Below, one piece after another: positions 1-43,277 of a DNA stretch of 64,000 bases. Position 1 is the first letter of the stretch. Each line of letters starts with the position of its first letter. The position numbers were made by a program, and so were the translations under genes. Below the pieces are notes generated by a model. The model was not told the DNA's origin, made no database searches, and worked only from the letters and a program-made list of their open reading frames with translations. The DNA comes from Diogma glabrata (Eukaryota > Arthropoda > Insecta > Diptera > Cylindrotomidae). The DNA is taken from NCBI GenBank assembly GCA_963693315.1, contig OY856187.1, positions 79,620,796-79,684,795 on the forward strand, written 5' to 3'.

Positions 1-345
1 TACCATGAAGAAACTCGACAAGGTCTGTTCCACGTCTGTTGTTATCTGAAATGCCCAAAATTCCATGATGCTCATTTGCATCGTACCCCAGGATCAAGGG
101 CAGGTTCTTGTTGTTGCAGAATTCCACCACTTTAACGAGATCTTGGGTTAGAATGGTTCTATTGTATGGTAGATACAAGGAAACGACGACTATATAAGTA
201 TCAACACGCTCGATCTTCACCGTAACTTTAACAGCAAGGACATCTTTGCCACTACATTGTGGTATAAGGATACCGAAAATGTCGTTTGACAAGTACACAC
301 GAACGAGGGTTCTCCGTTACTGTACCAACAAACACCCTGCCCTGT
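1..345 (-). mobile_element. Non-LTR retrotransposon endonuclease fragment (G-type), cut by the window edge
   Basis: Read on the - strand, one open frame runs through this stretch and resembles the middle of an apurinic-type (EEP) endonuclease of non-LTR retrotransposons. The tell-tale segment is LGYDANEHHGILGISD followed by NRRG, preceded by a VVVSLYLPY strand; family members have a GCDANAHH motif there. The element would continue to the left of the window. No complete ORF remains. It is probably related to the fragment at 5.4-6.1 kb, which has a similar motif order. Confidence 0.65.
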
Positions 346-1289
346 TTACAATTTAGGCCAAGTATATGATTTTGACCTATGGTTCCTGAATCAGAACTTA
401 AAATAGAACAAATTATGTTTTACAACTACAAATCAAAAAAATAAAAATAATAAACTAAACACGAATCTATGCTATTTTCAATTTTGGGCTTTTTATTTAT
501 TTTGCTAAATATTTCCAAAACTTTGATGTAATTAGTAAGTTTATGTTATACTACTATTAAATTTGTATTTTTTTCTAAGATGATTTTAACAAGATTACCT
601 TAACAACCTTACCTTAACAGACATCTTTTATGGTAAAACTGTTGTTTCACTTTTATTTTTTTTGTTTTAAATAAAAAGTGTTGTGTTATAGTGTTTAGAA
701 TATGGGTCACAACATCCCATAAATAAATTAAATAGTTTAGACCGACTTTTCAATTTATTAAATTATTTAATTAGTAAACAGTGAAATTTCACATTTTTAA
801 CGCATTTTACTTGAAACAATTTACAACATATTGGCACTTTTTTAAATCTGTGCTTTTTATTTCACCAATTTCACTTATACTATTACTTACATCTATTTCA
901 CTAAACTTCAAACCATTAATCTTTTAATTTTTTCCACAGTTAAATTTTATAATTTTCATTTTCATTTTATAATTTTCATTTTTAAAAAAATTTAACAAAC
1001 TTGTTTGTTAAAAACTTGCAATTAACAATTAAAGTCAAATAAGATGTCAATTGAGTAAATAAAACAAACAATTGTTTGTTGTATTTTACCTACAATTTTT
1101 TTCAGTGTAGAGAGCTTATCTTTATAGAATAAAATGATAATTGATATTAAAGTTAATACACTTCTATCTCGAGGAGAATCGAATACTGTGTTTTTAGTTT
1201 TTAAAAAAGCTTAGTTTTGGCACCCGTGAATTCACAATATTATGCCGTCTAAACGCTATTTACTTTCTACAGATGCATGAGGTAAACGA
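346..1289. other. AT-rich spacer, no gene seen
   Basis: Very AT-rich sequence with short poly-A and poly-T runs. I see no coding frame, splice-bounded exon or repeat structure on either strand. Confidence 0.5.
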
Positions 1290-2640
1290 TATTTCCAAAC
1301 TTATCATTGTTGATAACACAAAGCATGCATTGCTCGCCATTCGAGTTTATCCGTTTTCAGTTTTTCCGTTACCGAAATGCTCTGGCACACAAACGAAGTG
1401 AATGTTGAACAAATCAGCTAACTCGTTAACAAATAGCAGACAGTTCCAAACTACTTTCGACGTTGTAGGGCTCGATTGTAGAACCTTAATTACAAGCTGA
1501 CTGTCCATAAATATGTCAAAATCGCTTACCTACATAACTTTAACCAATCTACGGTCTCCTTTAGGCAGCATATTCAGCCTGAAATACAATGAACTAATCG
1601 GTTTAAAAAGAGGCTAACATCTCATTCCTTACAAAACGCACCGCTGATTTGAACATTAATTTTCGACCCATCTTTATAGAAGTTAACAGCACTTATATAC
1701 TTTTCTATTCCACTTACCTAGTTCTCTCGGGAACAAGAAAGGAATATCCTACATTACTGCAAGTCCGCATATTGGAAAAAATTCAGCCGAACTTCCGGTT
1801 ATCTGTTATGGGAAGACGCAATAGAAGTTATATGCTAGAGAATTTCGAGTGCGGGGTGGGTGTACTCCTTACAGCTCCAGCAATACACCAAGCTGCGGTT
1901 CTCTGTACTTTCGTCAAAAGTTTCTGATTGACCATTTATATTTAAAGCCTATCATCGCATCGTGATTCGGAACTCAAGATTGGTCACACTATCGAGTTGT
2001 ATATACGGACAACGCGGAGTATGCGTTTCCATCTTCTTCCACTGGTACACTTACAAGATCAAAACGCTATGTTTGGTAGCTTTGGTTAATTTGCAATCCA
2101 GAATAAGACTTCTCAAATTCGTCTTATCTGTGACAGAAACTATGAACCACATTTAATTTTTGTGAATTCACACTAGGTTCACAGCTATTTGTCGATTTAG
2201 CGAGTTTGCGAAAATAAGAGAGAATAAATCCAGAATCGAATTAAAGCCTAGATCTGCCCATTTCCCTTAAAACCTCGCCCTGTTAAGTTCAGCTAGAGGT
2301 CTCTTATGGCCAAGTTCCTAAAACAGAATGATAGTATTACATCTCGTGGTGTTGGTCTTCTTACAAACTTGCGAGTGAAGTATTCACCGAGACAAGCCCT
2401 GATAATCCTGCCCTTAAACAGTAGGTCGAGCCAGCAGACCAGCAACTTCTGTAACCCCAACTTTGCAAGCGTACAAATGTTTGCCACAAGAATAATGCTA
2501 ATAATGCTAATAAAGAATAATGCTGTCGAAAATTCCCTCACATTGGAGAAAGTAACCATTGAGTATTTGGTACATTGAAAAAATTTCTCAAAAGGAGGTT
2601 CAAAGGCATAAAAGTACTTTTCCACAGACTTATACTTTTG
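1290..2640 (-). mobile_element. Decayed non-LTR retrotransposon: reverse transcriptase core to RNase H (G-type)
   Basis: On the - strand, pieces appear in the correct 5' to 3' order. Around 2300-2450 is a degenerate RT segment (KFVRRPTPRDVILS, matching the usual GTPQGGVLSP). Around 1830-1920 is the RT C-terminal signature VQRTAAWCIAGAVRSTPTP. Around 1330-1530 is an RNase H segment (DSQLVIKVLQSS, then TSKVVWNCLL, then HFVCVPEHFGN). Stops and frameshifts separate them, so it is dead. This order marks a RNase H-bearing I/LOA/R1-like lineage, but the exact clade is not resolved. The endonuclease piece at 1-345 lies on the wrong side to belong to this copy. Confidence 0.7.
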
Positions 2641-3638
2641 CAATGTGTCTTAATCCTGCGATATTAACAGGCTTGTAGCTAAGATTATATTTCTTAAATA
2701 CTTTCCTATAACTCTTGACAGTGTTTTCTGAAATAAATGAGATACACTAATCGGTGCAAGGTATTTCAGTTTTCAATGTATCTAAGGTATAAACATTATA
2801 CTTGCTTACGGTCATTTTCCACGGCATCTGGTTATGGCAACTTGTAGTAATTAAAAGTTTGTACAACCCGTGAGAGATTTAAAGACGTCCGAAATAGCTT
2901 TTGTTTGTTTTGCGTTCTTAAAGAACGCTGCTTGTATACCAGGCGACGTTTCTCGTTTCTCCAGATGAAGTGGTGTGCATGTGCATCAGAAAAAGTAAGT
3001 ATCCAGGTGGGTCCGTTTAGAACTGAGCTATTTAAATGGGCCGTGATTTGTGCCATTTGATAATCATTTGACGTGACACACTTGAATCGTATGCAAAAAT
3101 ACGTGTTGCCCTAGCATTTTGAAGAGGCAAGATCGTTAGCACATCGCATTAATTTGTTGTACGTTCGGCACTTAGAAGGCTATGTTCGGAACACTTTTCT
3201 TAAATGTTTTCAGTTGGATTGTGCTGCGAATATATCGTGGGATTGAAGCATTCGAGTGACATTTTGAATGAATTAAAACTGCTCGATTTTTTTGCCACGC
3301 TTATTAGGTTTTGTTGCACAACAATCTACGAACATTAACTAATTTTATATCCCACAAAAAAATTAAAAAATTCTACTATTGTTATATATTTTCTAAAAAT
3401 TTTAAAACGTTTAGATAAACCTATTGTTTATTGAAGAGAAAATTCTAATATTTAGTAACTTAAAATATTCACATAGAATATAAATTCCTAATAAAGTAAT
3501 AACAAACAGAAATAAATTAAATTCAACACAATATAGTTAATAGGTCGTTGTGTTAATTACACTTGAATTATTTTGCATAAATTTTATCACAAGATCAAAA
3601 ATTTAAATGATATACTAACATTTTAATTTTCTTTATAG
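2641..3638. other. Intron or upstream sequence of srGAP, no exon recognised
   Basis: AT-rich sequence before the first recognisable srGAP exon. A 74-codon frame on the - strand (2832-3056) has no recognisable similarity. I searched for the missing N-terminal srGAP exon that should end one base into a codon, and found none that I could defend. Confidence 0.4.
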
Positions 3639-35798
<32,160 letters not shown>

Positions 35799-36780
35799 TA
35801 GCAATTAAGTTATTATTTAAAAAAAATAATTAAAACACCAAAATTTAAATTTTAAAAATAGTTTATTTAAAAAAGTTTCATGTTTTTATTTATAACAAGA
35901 CTGTTTTTTATGTAAAAAAAATATACAATAAGTGAGTTGATTGTTTTTAAAAATATTTATTAATAATTAATTTTAATAAAAAAATATTTAATTAATTATT
36001 GTTTATGATTAGAGAATATTTTGGATTAGTTTTTATATTCTAAATATTATTATTATTATTATTCAGCTTATAATTATATATAATGAAAGCTTCCTTTAAA
36101 CAATAATTTTAACATTAATGTTTTTTTTTGTATTTACACAAATAAAAGATATAAATAAATACATAATTAAAATAAATAAAATTTGAATATTAAATAAAAC
36201 AATAAATAATAAAATTGTGATAGTAATATTAAAAAAAAATGATCATGGATCAGAAGAAATAATCAAAACACCCATCAAACACAATAACACTCCATCCAAA
36301 ATGTGTTTCAAATTTAAACAAAGAACAACAAGAAAATTGAAAAAATTCTAGATTATAAAAATCAAGACAATTGTTATAACAACAACTTCTCACCGAAAAA
36401 GGTAGTAGTATGTGGTGTTTTGAATAATAAAAAAATATGTATTACAGGGCCAGATTTATTATTACAATCTTAAATTATTGTAAATATCATAACTATTGTA
36501 ACTTAATTTTTAAATGATTTAAATTCAATAGAATTTCCGGTTCAAAACATGGCTTACATTTAAAAAAAATTCTTTTATGTTATGATTATTTTCCTACTTT
36601 TTAACGTTTTGTTTGCTTTCTTCACTTAAAAATTAAATATCTAATATACAATAAAATATGTTTTATTTTACAGTTTCATAAATTTAGATATCATCATTTT
36701 TTATTGCTAGTTTTTCAATTAATATTATCATGATCTTACCTGTCTAAATTTTGTCCTTTTTATGTATAATAATAATATAC
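35799..36780. other. srGAP: srGAP 3' UTR and downstream AT-rich spacer
   Basis: Contains AATAAA at 35975-35980 and 36141-36146, both usable as polyadenylation signals. No further coding sequence was seen before the pogo-like terminal repeat. Confidence 0.5.
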
Positions 36781-36909
36781 ACCCAATTCTGTTTTTACAC
36801 GGTCTTTTTTTAGACGGTTTTGATATAACACGGTCTAGGAAAAAAATTTAAATTCGTTTTTACACGGTTTTATTTGAAATAGCACGGTTTAAATTTTGAA
36901 GAAAATTCG

Positions 36910-37650
36910 TTTTTTTTTCTATATACAAAGTTAGGCATGTTTAGTGTTAATTATAATAAATTATAAATTAACGACTCTTAATATCTGAAGATACCAAGTC
37001 CAACTAGGGATTAGGATTAAGTTTGAATAAATTAAATTTCTTTAAGAAGTTTATGAACGTTATCTTTAAAATTTTGAGGATTAAAGCTATCAGGGAAAAC
37101 CCTTGCTGGTGAGACATTTCATAGATGAAAGACTCTGCTGAAAAAATCACGCTGAAAAGCAACACTTCTGATCCTTTTTATATGAAGTGTAAAAGGATGG
37201 GCTACAAAATTTACTCTGGTGTTACGCGATAGGTTGCTAGTTCAGGTAAAATTGATTTTATCTCAGTCGAAGTTTGTTCATCCACAATGTATTAATAGAA
37301 AATTCTCAGATCAGCAACATTTCTCCTGTGTTGCAAGGAATTTAACTCATTAATAAGAGTTGAGTTGCTAAAAAGTTTAACAGTTCTGCGCTGAACAAAC
37401 TCAATTTACTTCATACTACTAAAATCAGATACACCCCATATGTGAGAACAATACTCCATGCAGGGAGTATAAATGATTTATATATTAAAAGAAGCTGTTC
37501 GCTATTGAAAAACTTACGAAATCGTTCCAAAGACCTAAATTTTTGAACAGCGTTCTTAGCTAGGTTAAAAATATGAGAATTTCATTTCATATTGTTTTCA
37601 ACTTCTATTCCTAGAAGTATGTATCTACAGTTGATCAATTTTCTTTGAAG
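36910..37650 (-). mobile_element. Family D (CR1-like) non-LTR 3' part with poly-A tail
   Basis: On the - strand: a YTPCMEYCSHIWGVS motif near 37450, then LQHRRNVADLRIFY near 37330, KSILPELATYRVTPE near 37240 and the end of the protein near 37060. A 3' UTR follows and a T-run at about 36910 is the element's poly-A. The same 3' UTR occurs in the opposite orientation at 60.4-60.6 kb. Confidence 0.8.
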
Positions 37651-37689
37651 ATTTTTTAACGCTAATCTTAAAGTTTGGAGGAAGACAAT

Positions 37690-38130
37690 TATTTTATTTT
37701 ATTATACTCTTATTGATACTCTGGTGTAACGTGTCAACTTTGCAAGCTTAGGTAAAATCGATTTGATTTAGATAGAAGCCCGTTTATCCATAATGTAAAA
37801 TACCGTCAAATCAGCGACATACCAGGAATCAAGATCATTAGTAAGATTTGAATTGCTGATCAATTTAACAGCCCTCTGTTGTATAGATTCAATCAAGACC
37901 TGTATGGTACACTCCATATGTGACAACAATAATCCATGTAGGGCGATCGTCTTTCGGCGAAAACCGCATTGTCTTTAAGTATTTTTGACCAGTTAACAAA
38001 GAACCTCATATTTTTAAAATTAATGTTTTTTTCAAATATTTTAGCTACAATCGATTAGTTTGATATGGGTTTGTAATTTGTTGTATCCGTTTTTGTACCT
38101 TTTTTGGAACTGGCGTGCCTACACTAGCCA
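37690..38130 (-). mobile_element. Family D non-LTR, second copy with RT core deleted
   Basis: On the - strand, 38110-37960 reads KKGTKTDTTNYKPIS and VAKIFEKNINFKNM, then RFSPKDD-like remnants (RT entry, normally NYRPIS and QHGFRxK). It jumps directly to the C-terminal part (HIW near 37920) and runs parallel to the first copy to 37690. The missing centre shows an internal deletion. Confidence 0.7.
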
Positions 38131-38167
38131 TTTCCCAAAAAAACTAATATTTCAAGTTATATATATG

Positions 38168-38870
38168 TCGTTAGAACAGCATGTTTGATTGAGCTTGTGA
38201 AACGTACGTTATCGCTTAAACATCTAAAAAGCATATGATCGAATCTGGCATGCCAACTTCATGTAGACGTAAAGCATATTCAAAAATGCCTCACCGATCA
38301 AAACATTTCGGTATCCATCGATAGTTTTTCTTCTGAGTCTAAATTAATTATTACTGGTATTCTCCAAGGCTCAGTTTTATTCACCACTCTATTTTTAATT
38401 TATATCAACGGCCTGTTGAAAATTATCAGTAACACGACAAATAGTTTTGCGGATGATACACAGTACATTGCACAGGTCATTTGTTCCCTTATCTTCAAAT
38501 GTAAAATGAATGAAAAAATAAATCTCGCCCGGAGAAACGTTGTTATAAATGTAAACGAGGACCTTGAAGGAGAAAAGGACCAAGGATCGAGAAAAAGTCG
38601 CCGATTGGGGTAAAAAAACTTATTCAATTCTAATTCCACCAAAATGCAGCTATTGATTGTTTTCAGATCATAGACCGAGTTCCCCAATGATACTTCCATT
38701 AGTATCTATGACGAACAAATAGCATCCTAAATAGATGTGAAAAATATTTGACTCCGTATAATTTACTCCACATTTATAAGTTCTGCATTCGTCCATGTAT
38801 GGAATGAAAGTTTTTTTCAGTGTAAAGAAGTTTTTCTGAGAGAAAATGAAAAAGGCTTTCAAATTGCTAA
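38168..38870 (+). mobile_element. Family A RT fragment, duplicate unit 1
   Basis: The + strand encodes NISVSIDSFSSESKLIITGI, LQGSVLFTTLFLIYINGLL, then SNTTNSFADDTQYIAQ (the catalytic box) and NVVINVNEDLE. Stops elsewhere. The portion 38221-38805 is repeated almost base for base at 39678-40264. Confidence 0.85.
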
Positions 38871-38934
38871 ATTCCAGTGAATTACAATAATTACTTTGAT
38901 CTTAATCACTCACCAAATCTCTCAAAATTTTATT

Positions 38935-39330
38935 TTTTACACCAAAAAGTGTAAAAGTTTTGTTTATTTAACATTATGCCCGCCGCATATTCCCGCTATC
39001 TCATAAGAAAGGGAATTCAGGAAAACTCGTTATGAAAATATTCAATTGTCATTTTTATTGCAACTTATTTATTTTAATATGGAAAAAATTTTCAAAATCT
39101 CGTTTTAATTCTATTTATTTATTCAAATGTTTATGAGTACTCTATGTTTTGTTTTTCCGTCTAGTGCGTACACGAATAAATCAGAAGGTTTTCCTAACGC
39201 GTCAGCCACATACGGTTGTCAATGTGAGAAGCACGGGTTCTCCAAATCTAGTCCACATACTTGCAGTAACTGTCCTTGTGCTTTGTTGATCGTCATTGCA
39301 GATTCGAGTTGCACTGGAAACTAAACGTTT
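38935..39330 (-). mobile_element. Helitron Rep/Helicase C-terminal fragment
   Basis: On the - strand, 39320-39130 reads FPVQLESAMTINKAQGQLLQ, then VCGLDLENPCFSH, PYVADALGKPSDLFVYALDG. This is the last conserved motif of PIF1-type helicases in Helitrons (INKAQGQ...NLENPCFSHGQLYVA). One in-frame stop follows CFSH. The family's terminal hairpin was not identified with confidence. Confidence 0.8.
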
Positions 39331-39368
39331 GAATTCAAATGCCATATCTGTTGGGATAATAGCCCGTC

Positions 39369-39677
39369 ATTGGAACAGCATGCTTGATTGAGGTGGTGAA
39401 ACGTACGTTATTGCATTAGACATCTGAAAAGCATTTGATCGAATCTGGCATGCCAACTTCATGTAGACGTAAAGCATATTCAAAATTGTCACACCGATCA
39501 AAACATTTCGGTATCCATCGATAGTTTTTCTTCTGAGTCTAAATTAATTATTACTGGTGTTCTCCAAGGCACAGTTTTATTCCCCACTCTTTTTTTAATT
39601 TATATCAATGACCTGTTGAAAATTATCAGTAACACGACAAATAGTTTTGCAGATTACATACAGTACATTACACAGTT
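39369..39677 (+). mobile_element. Family A RT fragment, duplicate unit 2 (truncated)
   Basis: Matches 38168-38475 with more differences than unit 3, ending at CAGTTCAT just before the catalytic-box region is complete. It is followed immediately by unit 3. Confidence 0.8.
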
Positions 39678-40264
39678 CATCTAAAAAGCATATGATCGAA
39701 TCTGGCATGCCAACTTCATGTAGACGTAAAGCATATTCAAAAATGCCTCACCGATCAAAACATTTCGGTATCCATCGATAGTTTTTCTTCTGAGTCTAAA
39801 TTAATTATTACTGGTATTCTCCAAGGCTCAGTTTTATTCACCACTCTATTTTTAATTTATATCAACGGCCTGTTGAAAATTATCAGTAACACGACAAATA
39901 GTTTTGCGGATGATACAGAGTACATTGCACAGGTCATTTGTTCCCCTATCTTCAAAGGTAAAATGAATGAAAAAATAAATCTCGCCCGGAGAAACGTTGT
40001 TATAAATGTAAACGAGGACCTTGAAGGAGAAAAGGACCGAGAACCGAGAATAAAGTCGCCGATTGGGATAAAAAAATTTATTCAATTCTAATTCCACCAA
40101 CCAAACAGCTATTGATTGTTTTCAGATCATAGACCGAGTTCCCCAATGATACTTCCATTAGTATCTATAACGAACAAATAGCATCCTAAATAGATGGTAA
40201 AAATATTTCATTCCGTATAATTTACTCCACATTTATAAGTTCTACATTCGTCCATGTATGGAAT
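39678..40264 (+). mobile_element. Family A RT fragment, duplicate unit 3
   Basis: Near-identical to 38221-38805 (offset about 1457-1459 bp). It carries SFADDTEYIAQ and NVVINVNEDLE. It breaks from unit 1 after TATGGAAT at 40264. Confidence 0.88.
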
Positions 40265-40614
40265 ATTGTTGTCAAGCCTTGTGTGGTGCATCTATTTCGA
40301 TCTAGGCTCTAGGCTAAATTTAACATCAAATCTTGATTTCCTACAACATTGTCGCACTGTTGCTGATCTCTGATTTAATTTTTGTTTTTTTATCAAATGA
40401 ACTGTGCATACATGCACAAAAAATTTAATTTGGCTTTTATATAGACTCTTAATAGTTTTTTTGTACAAATCATTTTATTTTACCTATTTTTTACAGAAAT
40501 AAAGGGTATGGAACCAATCCTCTTTTTTTCTATGTGCTGCATGTCTTTTTATACACGGTTTTTTTTACACGTCTTTTCCTGGAACGTATCTACCGTGTAA
40601 AAACAAAATTGGGT

Positions 40615-41522
40615 ATAATATGATTTTGTCTTTTTTGTACAGGTTTTTCTTATCAAAATGTTGGATATTGCCTAAATCGGGTTCAATTTTTGTTATTTCT
40701 TTTATGGCTCTATGAATCGAATACAAAAGTGCGACCTGTTTGATCAATGTACAATTTATTGCAATCGTCACAAATTTATAAACACCTGTGTGGATGGTTT
40801 TCTGTACTTAGTGTTTGCGTTTGTGTGTCCATAATTTTAGAGGTTTTTTGTATATTGCTAATACATTTTGATTTGACTACAAAAAATGTATTTATTTTGA
40901 ATATGCCAAACTTGGGACTTCCGCCAAATATACAATTCTCACCAACTACTTTTTAGTTTTAACGTTTTGAATATTTTTCATTATTTTTGGAAAGGAAAAC
41001 GCAAGTTACTTTAAATCGCAGTTCCAAACGCAAGTTACTTTAAATGTCAATTAATTATTCTAATCGAACAACGGATCTATGAATGCTAGATAACTTTTAT
41101 GATTATTTGCTTTTTGTATGGAAAAATGGTGACCTCTTAAACTTCTTCGATATATGGACAGTTTTATATACTCATCACCTTATTGTGACTAATTCTGATT
41201 GCATGGATTTTCAGAACTTCCTTCAGGATATTTTTTCAAATTTGTTTTTGGACAAAAATATCGATAAAAACTTGCAAAAGAAGCAAGAAGAACCTATGCT
41301 TTTTGAAATCCAAAAAATGAGTTGTCACAAATCTTTGTGAATGACATATAAACTGAAAGAGCAAACCAAAACATCCACCGTACTGAAATTTTAGCTTAAT
41401 CGAACAACCGGTCTATTAATGCAGGCATATTTAGTGGATATTTTCGTTTATATGATAAAATGGCGATTACTCCAGTTTGACCGATTTATGAGCAGTTTTA
41501 TGTACTAATTATCTTATTTTGA
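40615..41522. other. Spacer with an imperfect direct repeat (41056-41195 and 41396-41530)
   Basis: Both units start TAATCGAACAAC and share TCTAT(G/T)AATGC, an AAAATGG core, a GACAGTTTTAT/GAGCAGTTTTAT core and TTATTNTGA. A 19-bp duplication (AACGCAAGTTACTTTAAAT) also occurs at about 40997 and 41027. The 85-codon frame at 41083-41340 has no recognised domain. Confidence 0.45.
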
Positions 41523-41762
41523 TTAGATGGATATCCAAAGGTTCGATCCAGCATATTTTTTCAATCGCGGTGCTCCACTACCTGCGGTACTTACGTACAT
41601 TTTTTTAATCATTTCAGACTGCGAACCAACTCGTAGAGCATTTCCAAACCGTGCAATCCTATTGGAGCGGATACAACCTATTATATCAGCATCCTCAAGA
41701 TAGTTTCTGATTTCTAAGCTATATCGAGGCTTGTACGTCTGTTTTTTTCTGATTACCGGCAT
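41523..41762 (-). mobile_element. Family E (RTE-like) C-terminal fragment, - strand
   Basis: Reads SLEIRNYLEDADIIGCIRSN, RIARFGNALRVG, then MIKKMYVS. This is the closing segment of RTE-like endonuclease-RT proteins (usually RIRWFGHVxRM). It faces the next fragment head to head. Confidence 0.65.
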
Positions 41763-41769
41763 TTAACCT

Positions 41770-42190
41770 TTGGAAGCGAAAGCTGGACACTGACTTCCTC
41801 CTATTGTAGAATTCTATCAACATTCGAGAGGAAAGTCATACGAACAATTTATGGTCCATGTAAAGTTGCTGAAAATCATTATAGAATCCGAATGAATCAT
41901 GAAATCAGACAGCTTCTTGGAGGCTGCGATGTAATCGGATTCATTAAATCTAACCGGATTAGATGGTTTGGTCATGTCGAAAGGGCACCATAAGATAGAA
42001 TGATTAAAAAAACGTCCCAACAACAACCAGCTGGTGTTCGTCGAAGAGAAAGACCTACACAACGCTGACGTGATGACATCATCCAAGACCTTTGTGAAAT
42101 AGGATGTTGAAACTGGGGTCAACTGGTCATGGAACGAGATGATTTGAAGCTGATTGCATAGACGGCAAAATCCCTCCTTGGGATGTAAAC
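41770..42190 (+). mobile_element. Family E (RTE-like) C-terminal fragment, + strand
   Basis: The + strand reads FERKVIRTIYGPCKVAEN, NHEIRQLLGGCDVIGFIKSN, RIRWFGHVERAP, then one stop and GVRRRERPTQR. This is the standard end of RTE-like RT proteins. A short frame remains after a stop. Confidence 0.75.
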
Positions 42191-42199
42191 GCCAGAGAG

Positions 42200-42890
42200 A
42201 GGGAGAGAGGCGTTTAACGAATTTGGTTTTTTCCGGGGTGAGTATGATACCCTCAATGCTTAGACTGAAATTAATTTCAGCTACCAAAGGTCAGATTCGG
42301 AAATAGACTGCTGAGCAAACGTAGAAACAAACAGACAGTCCCTTTTAACTTACCACCCTGAGTCCAACCCTGACACCCTAACAAAATTTTACCTGGACGT
42401 GAAAAGGGTCCGACTACTGAATCGGAACGTAGAACGTCCGCAGTCTGAGGGCTCCTGATGCTCTCGAGTCTAGAAACAGAGGTTGAGAGGTATAGAATGG
42501 ATATCATTGCTCTGCAAGAAATTAGAGATTTGATGTGCAGTGATGAACGAATTGAGAGTTGAATCCTTTAATATTTGGGATCCATGCTAAACTCAAACAA
42601 CATCATAATAACAGATTTAAAAACTAGAATGGCTACAGGTAATCGAACTTTCTACTCAACTAAACTCTTAAACCAAATAAGATATAACTTAGAAATCAGA
42701 CATTCTCTTGAGGTTTCTGATATAATAAGTTGTATCCGTTCCATAATGATTGCTTGGTTTGACCATGTTCTTAGGTCCATCTCGCAGTCTGTAGTAAAAT
42801 ATACGTTGGTACCCCAAGGAGCGGGCGACTTCGAGGTAGACCTAACTACAATGAGACACGGATGTAATGAACTACCTTAACCCGGATTCA
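42200..42890 (+). mobile_element. Family E (RTE-like) leader, endonuclease start and a C-terminal piece
   Basis: 42290-42390 is a non-coding leader also found near 51.5 kb. 42440-42520 reads SLETEVERYRMDIIALQEIR, the conserved endonuclease start. At 42640-42800 the sequence has jumped to another C-terminal piece (YNLEIRHSLEVSDIISCIRS). Everything between is deleted. Confidence 0.65.
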
Positions 42891-43277
42891 TTTTTAAAAA
42901 ACTTAATATTTTGTTCTCTAGTCGTATAAAGCATAAAGAATTTCTCCTATCAATTTGCATTCTAAAACCAGTTCACCAGGGATTTCCATTGACTCTACAA
43001 CAGTCCATAGAGTCACCCATTCGAGATAGTTATAGTTATGCTTGAAGTCAACAGAAAATTGGTAGACATAATAGAGGTATATGTTGGGTAGTCAATTAAT
43101 AATATAATCCTAGTTGCATTGCTTTTTTTGTTTATGTTTTTTGTCTAATGTTTTTTCATTAATATAATATTCTTTAATTCAATCGGTTGTTCCAATAGGT
43201 TATAGGCCCAGGTCCCGGAAATAGTTTATTGTTTTTTTAAACTGCGCGACTAAACAGTAACTGAATGTCCTCGTTAT

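Larger units (their letters stand above)
36781..40614. mobile_element. Pogo/Tigger-like DNA transposon shell: matching 23-bp terminal inverted repeats, filled with other elements
   Basis: The left end 36781-36803 (ACCCAATTCTG then TTTTTACACGGT) is repeated inverted at 40592-40614 with 22 of 23 positions matching. Several extra ACACGG-type motifs lie just inside both ends (36834, 36863, 36891, 40553, 40567), as in pogo-type subterminal regions. TATA-rich bases adjoin both ends, but the exact target duplication is unclear. No transposase is readable; the interior is family D, family A and Helitron sequence. It may be a non-autonomous element inflated by insertions. Confidence 0.7.

Noticed and set aside
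1649..2156. + strand frames of 92 and 64 codons
   Set aside because: They lie antisense to clear RT remnants on the - strand; no own similarity.
36776..40617. TATA target-site duplication for the pogo-like shell
   Set aside because: TATA occurs next to both ends, but the spacing to the inverted repeats differs by two bases, so the duplication cannot be assigned.
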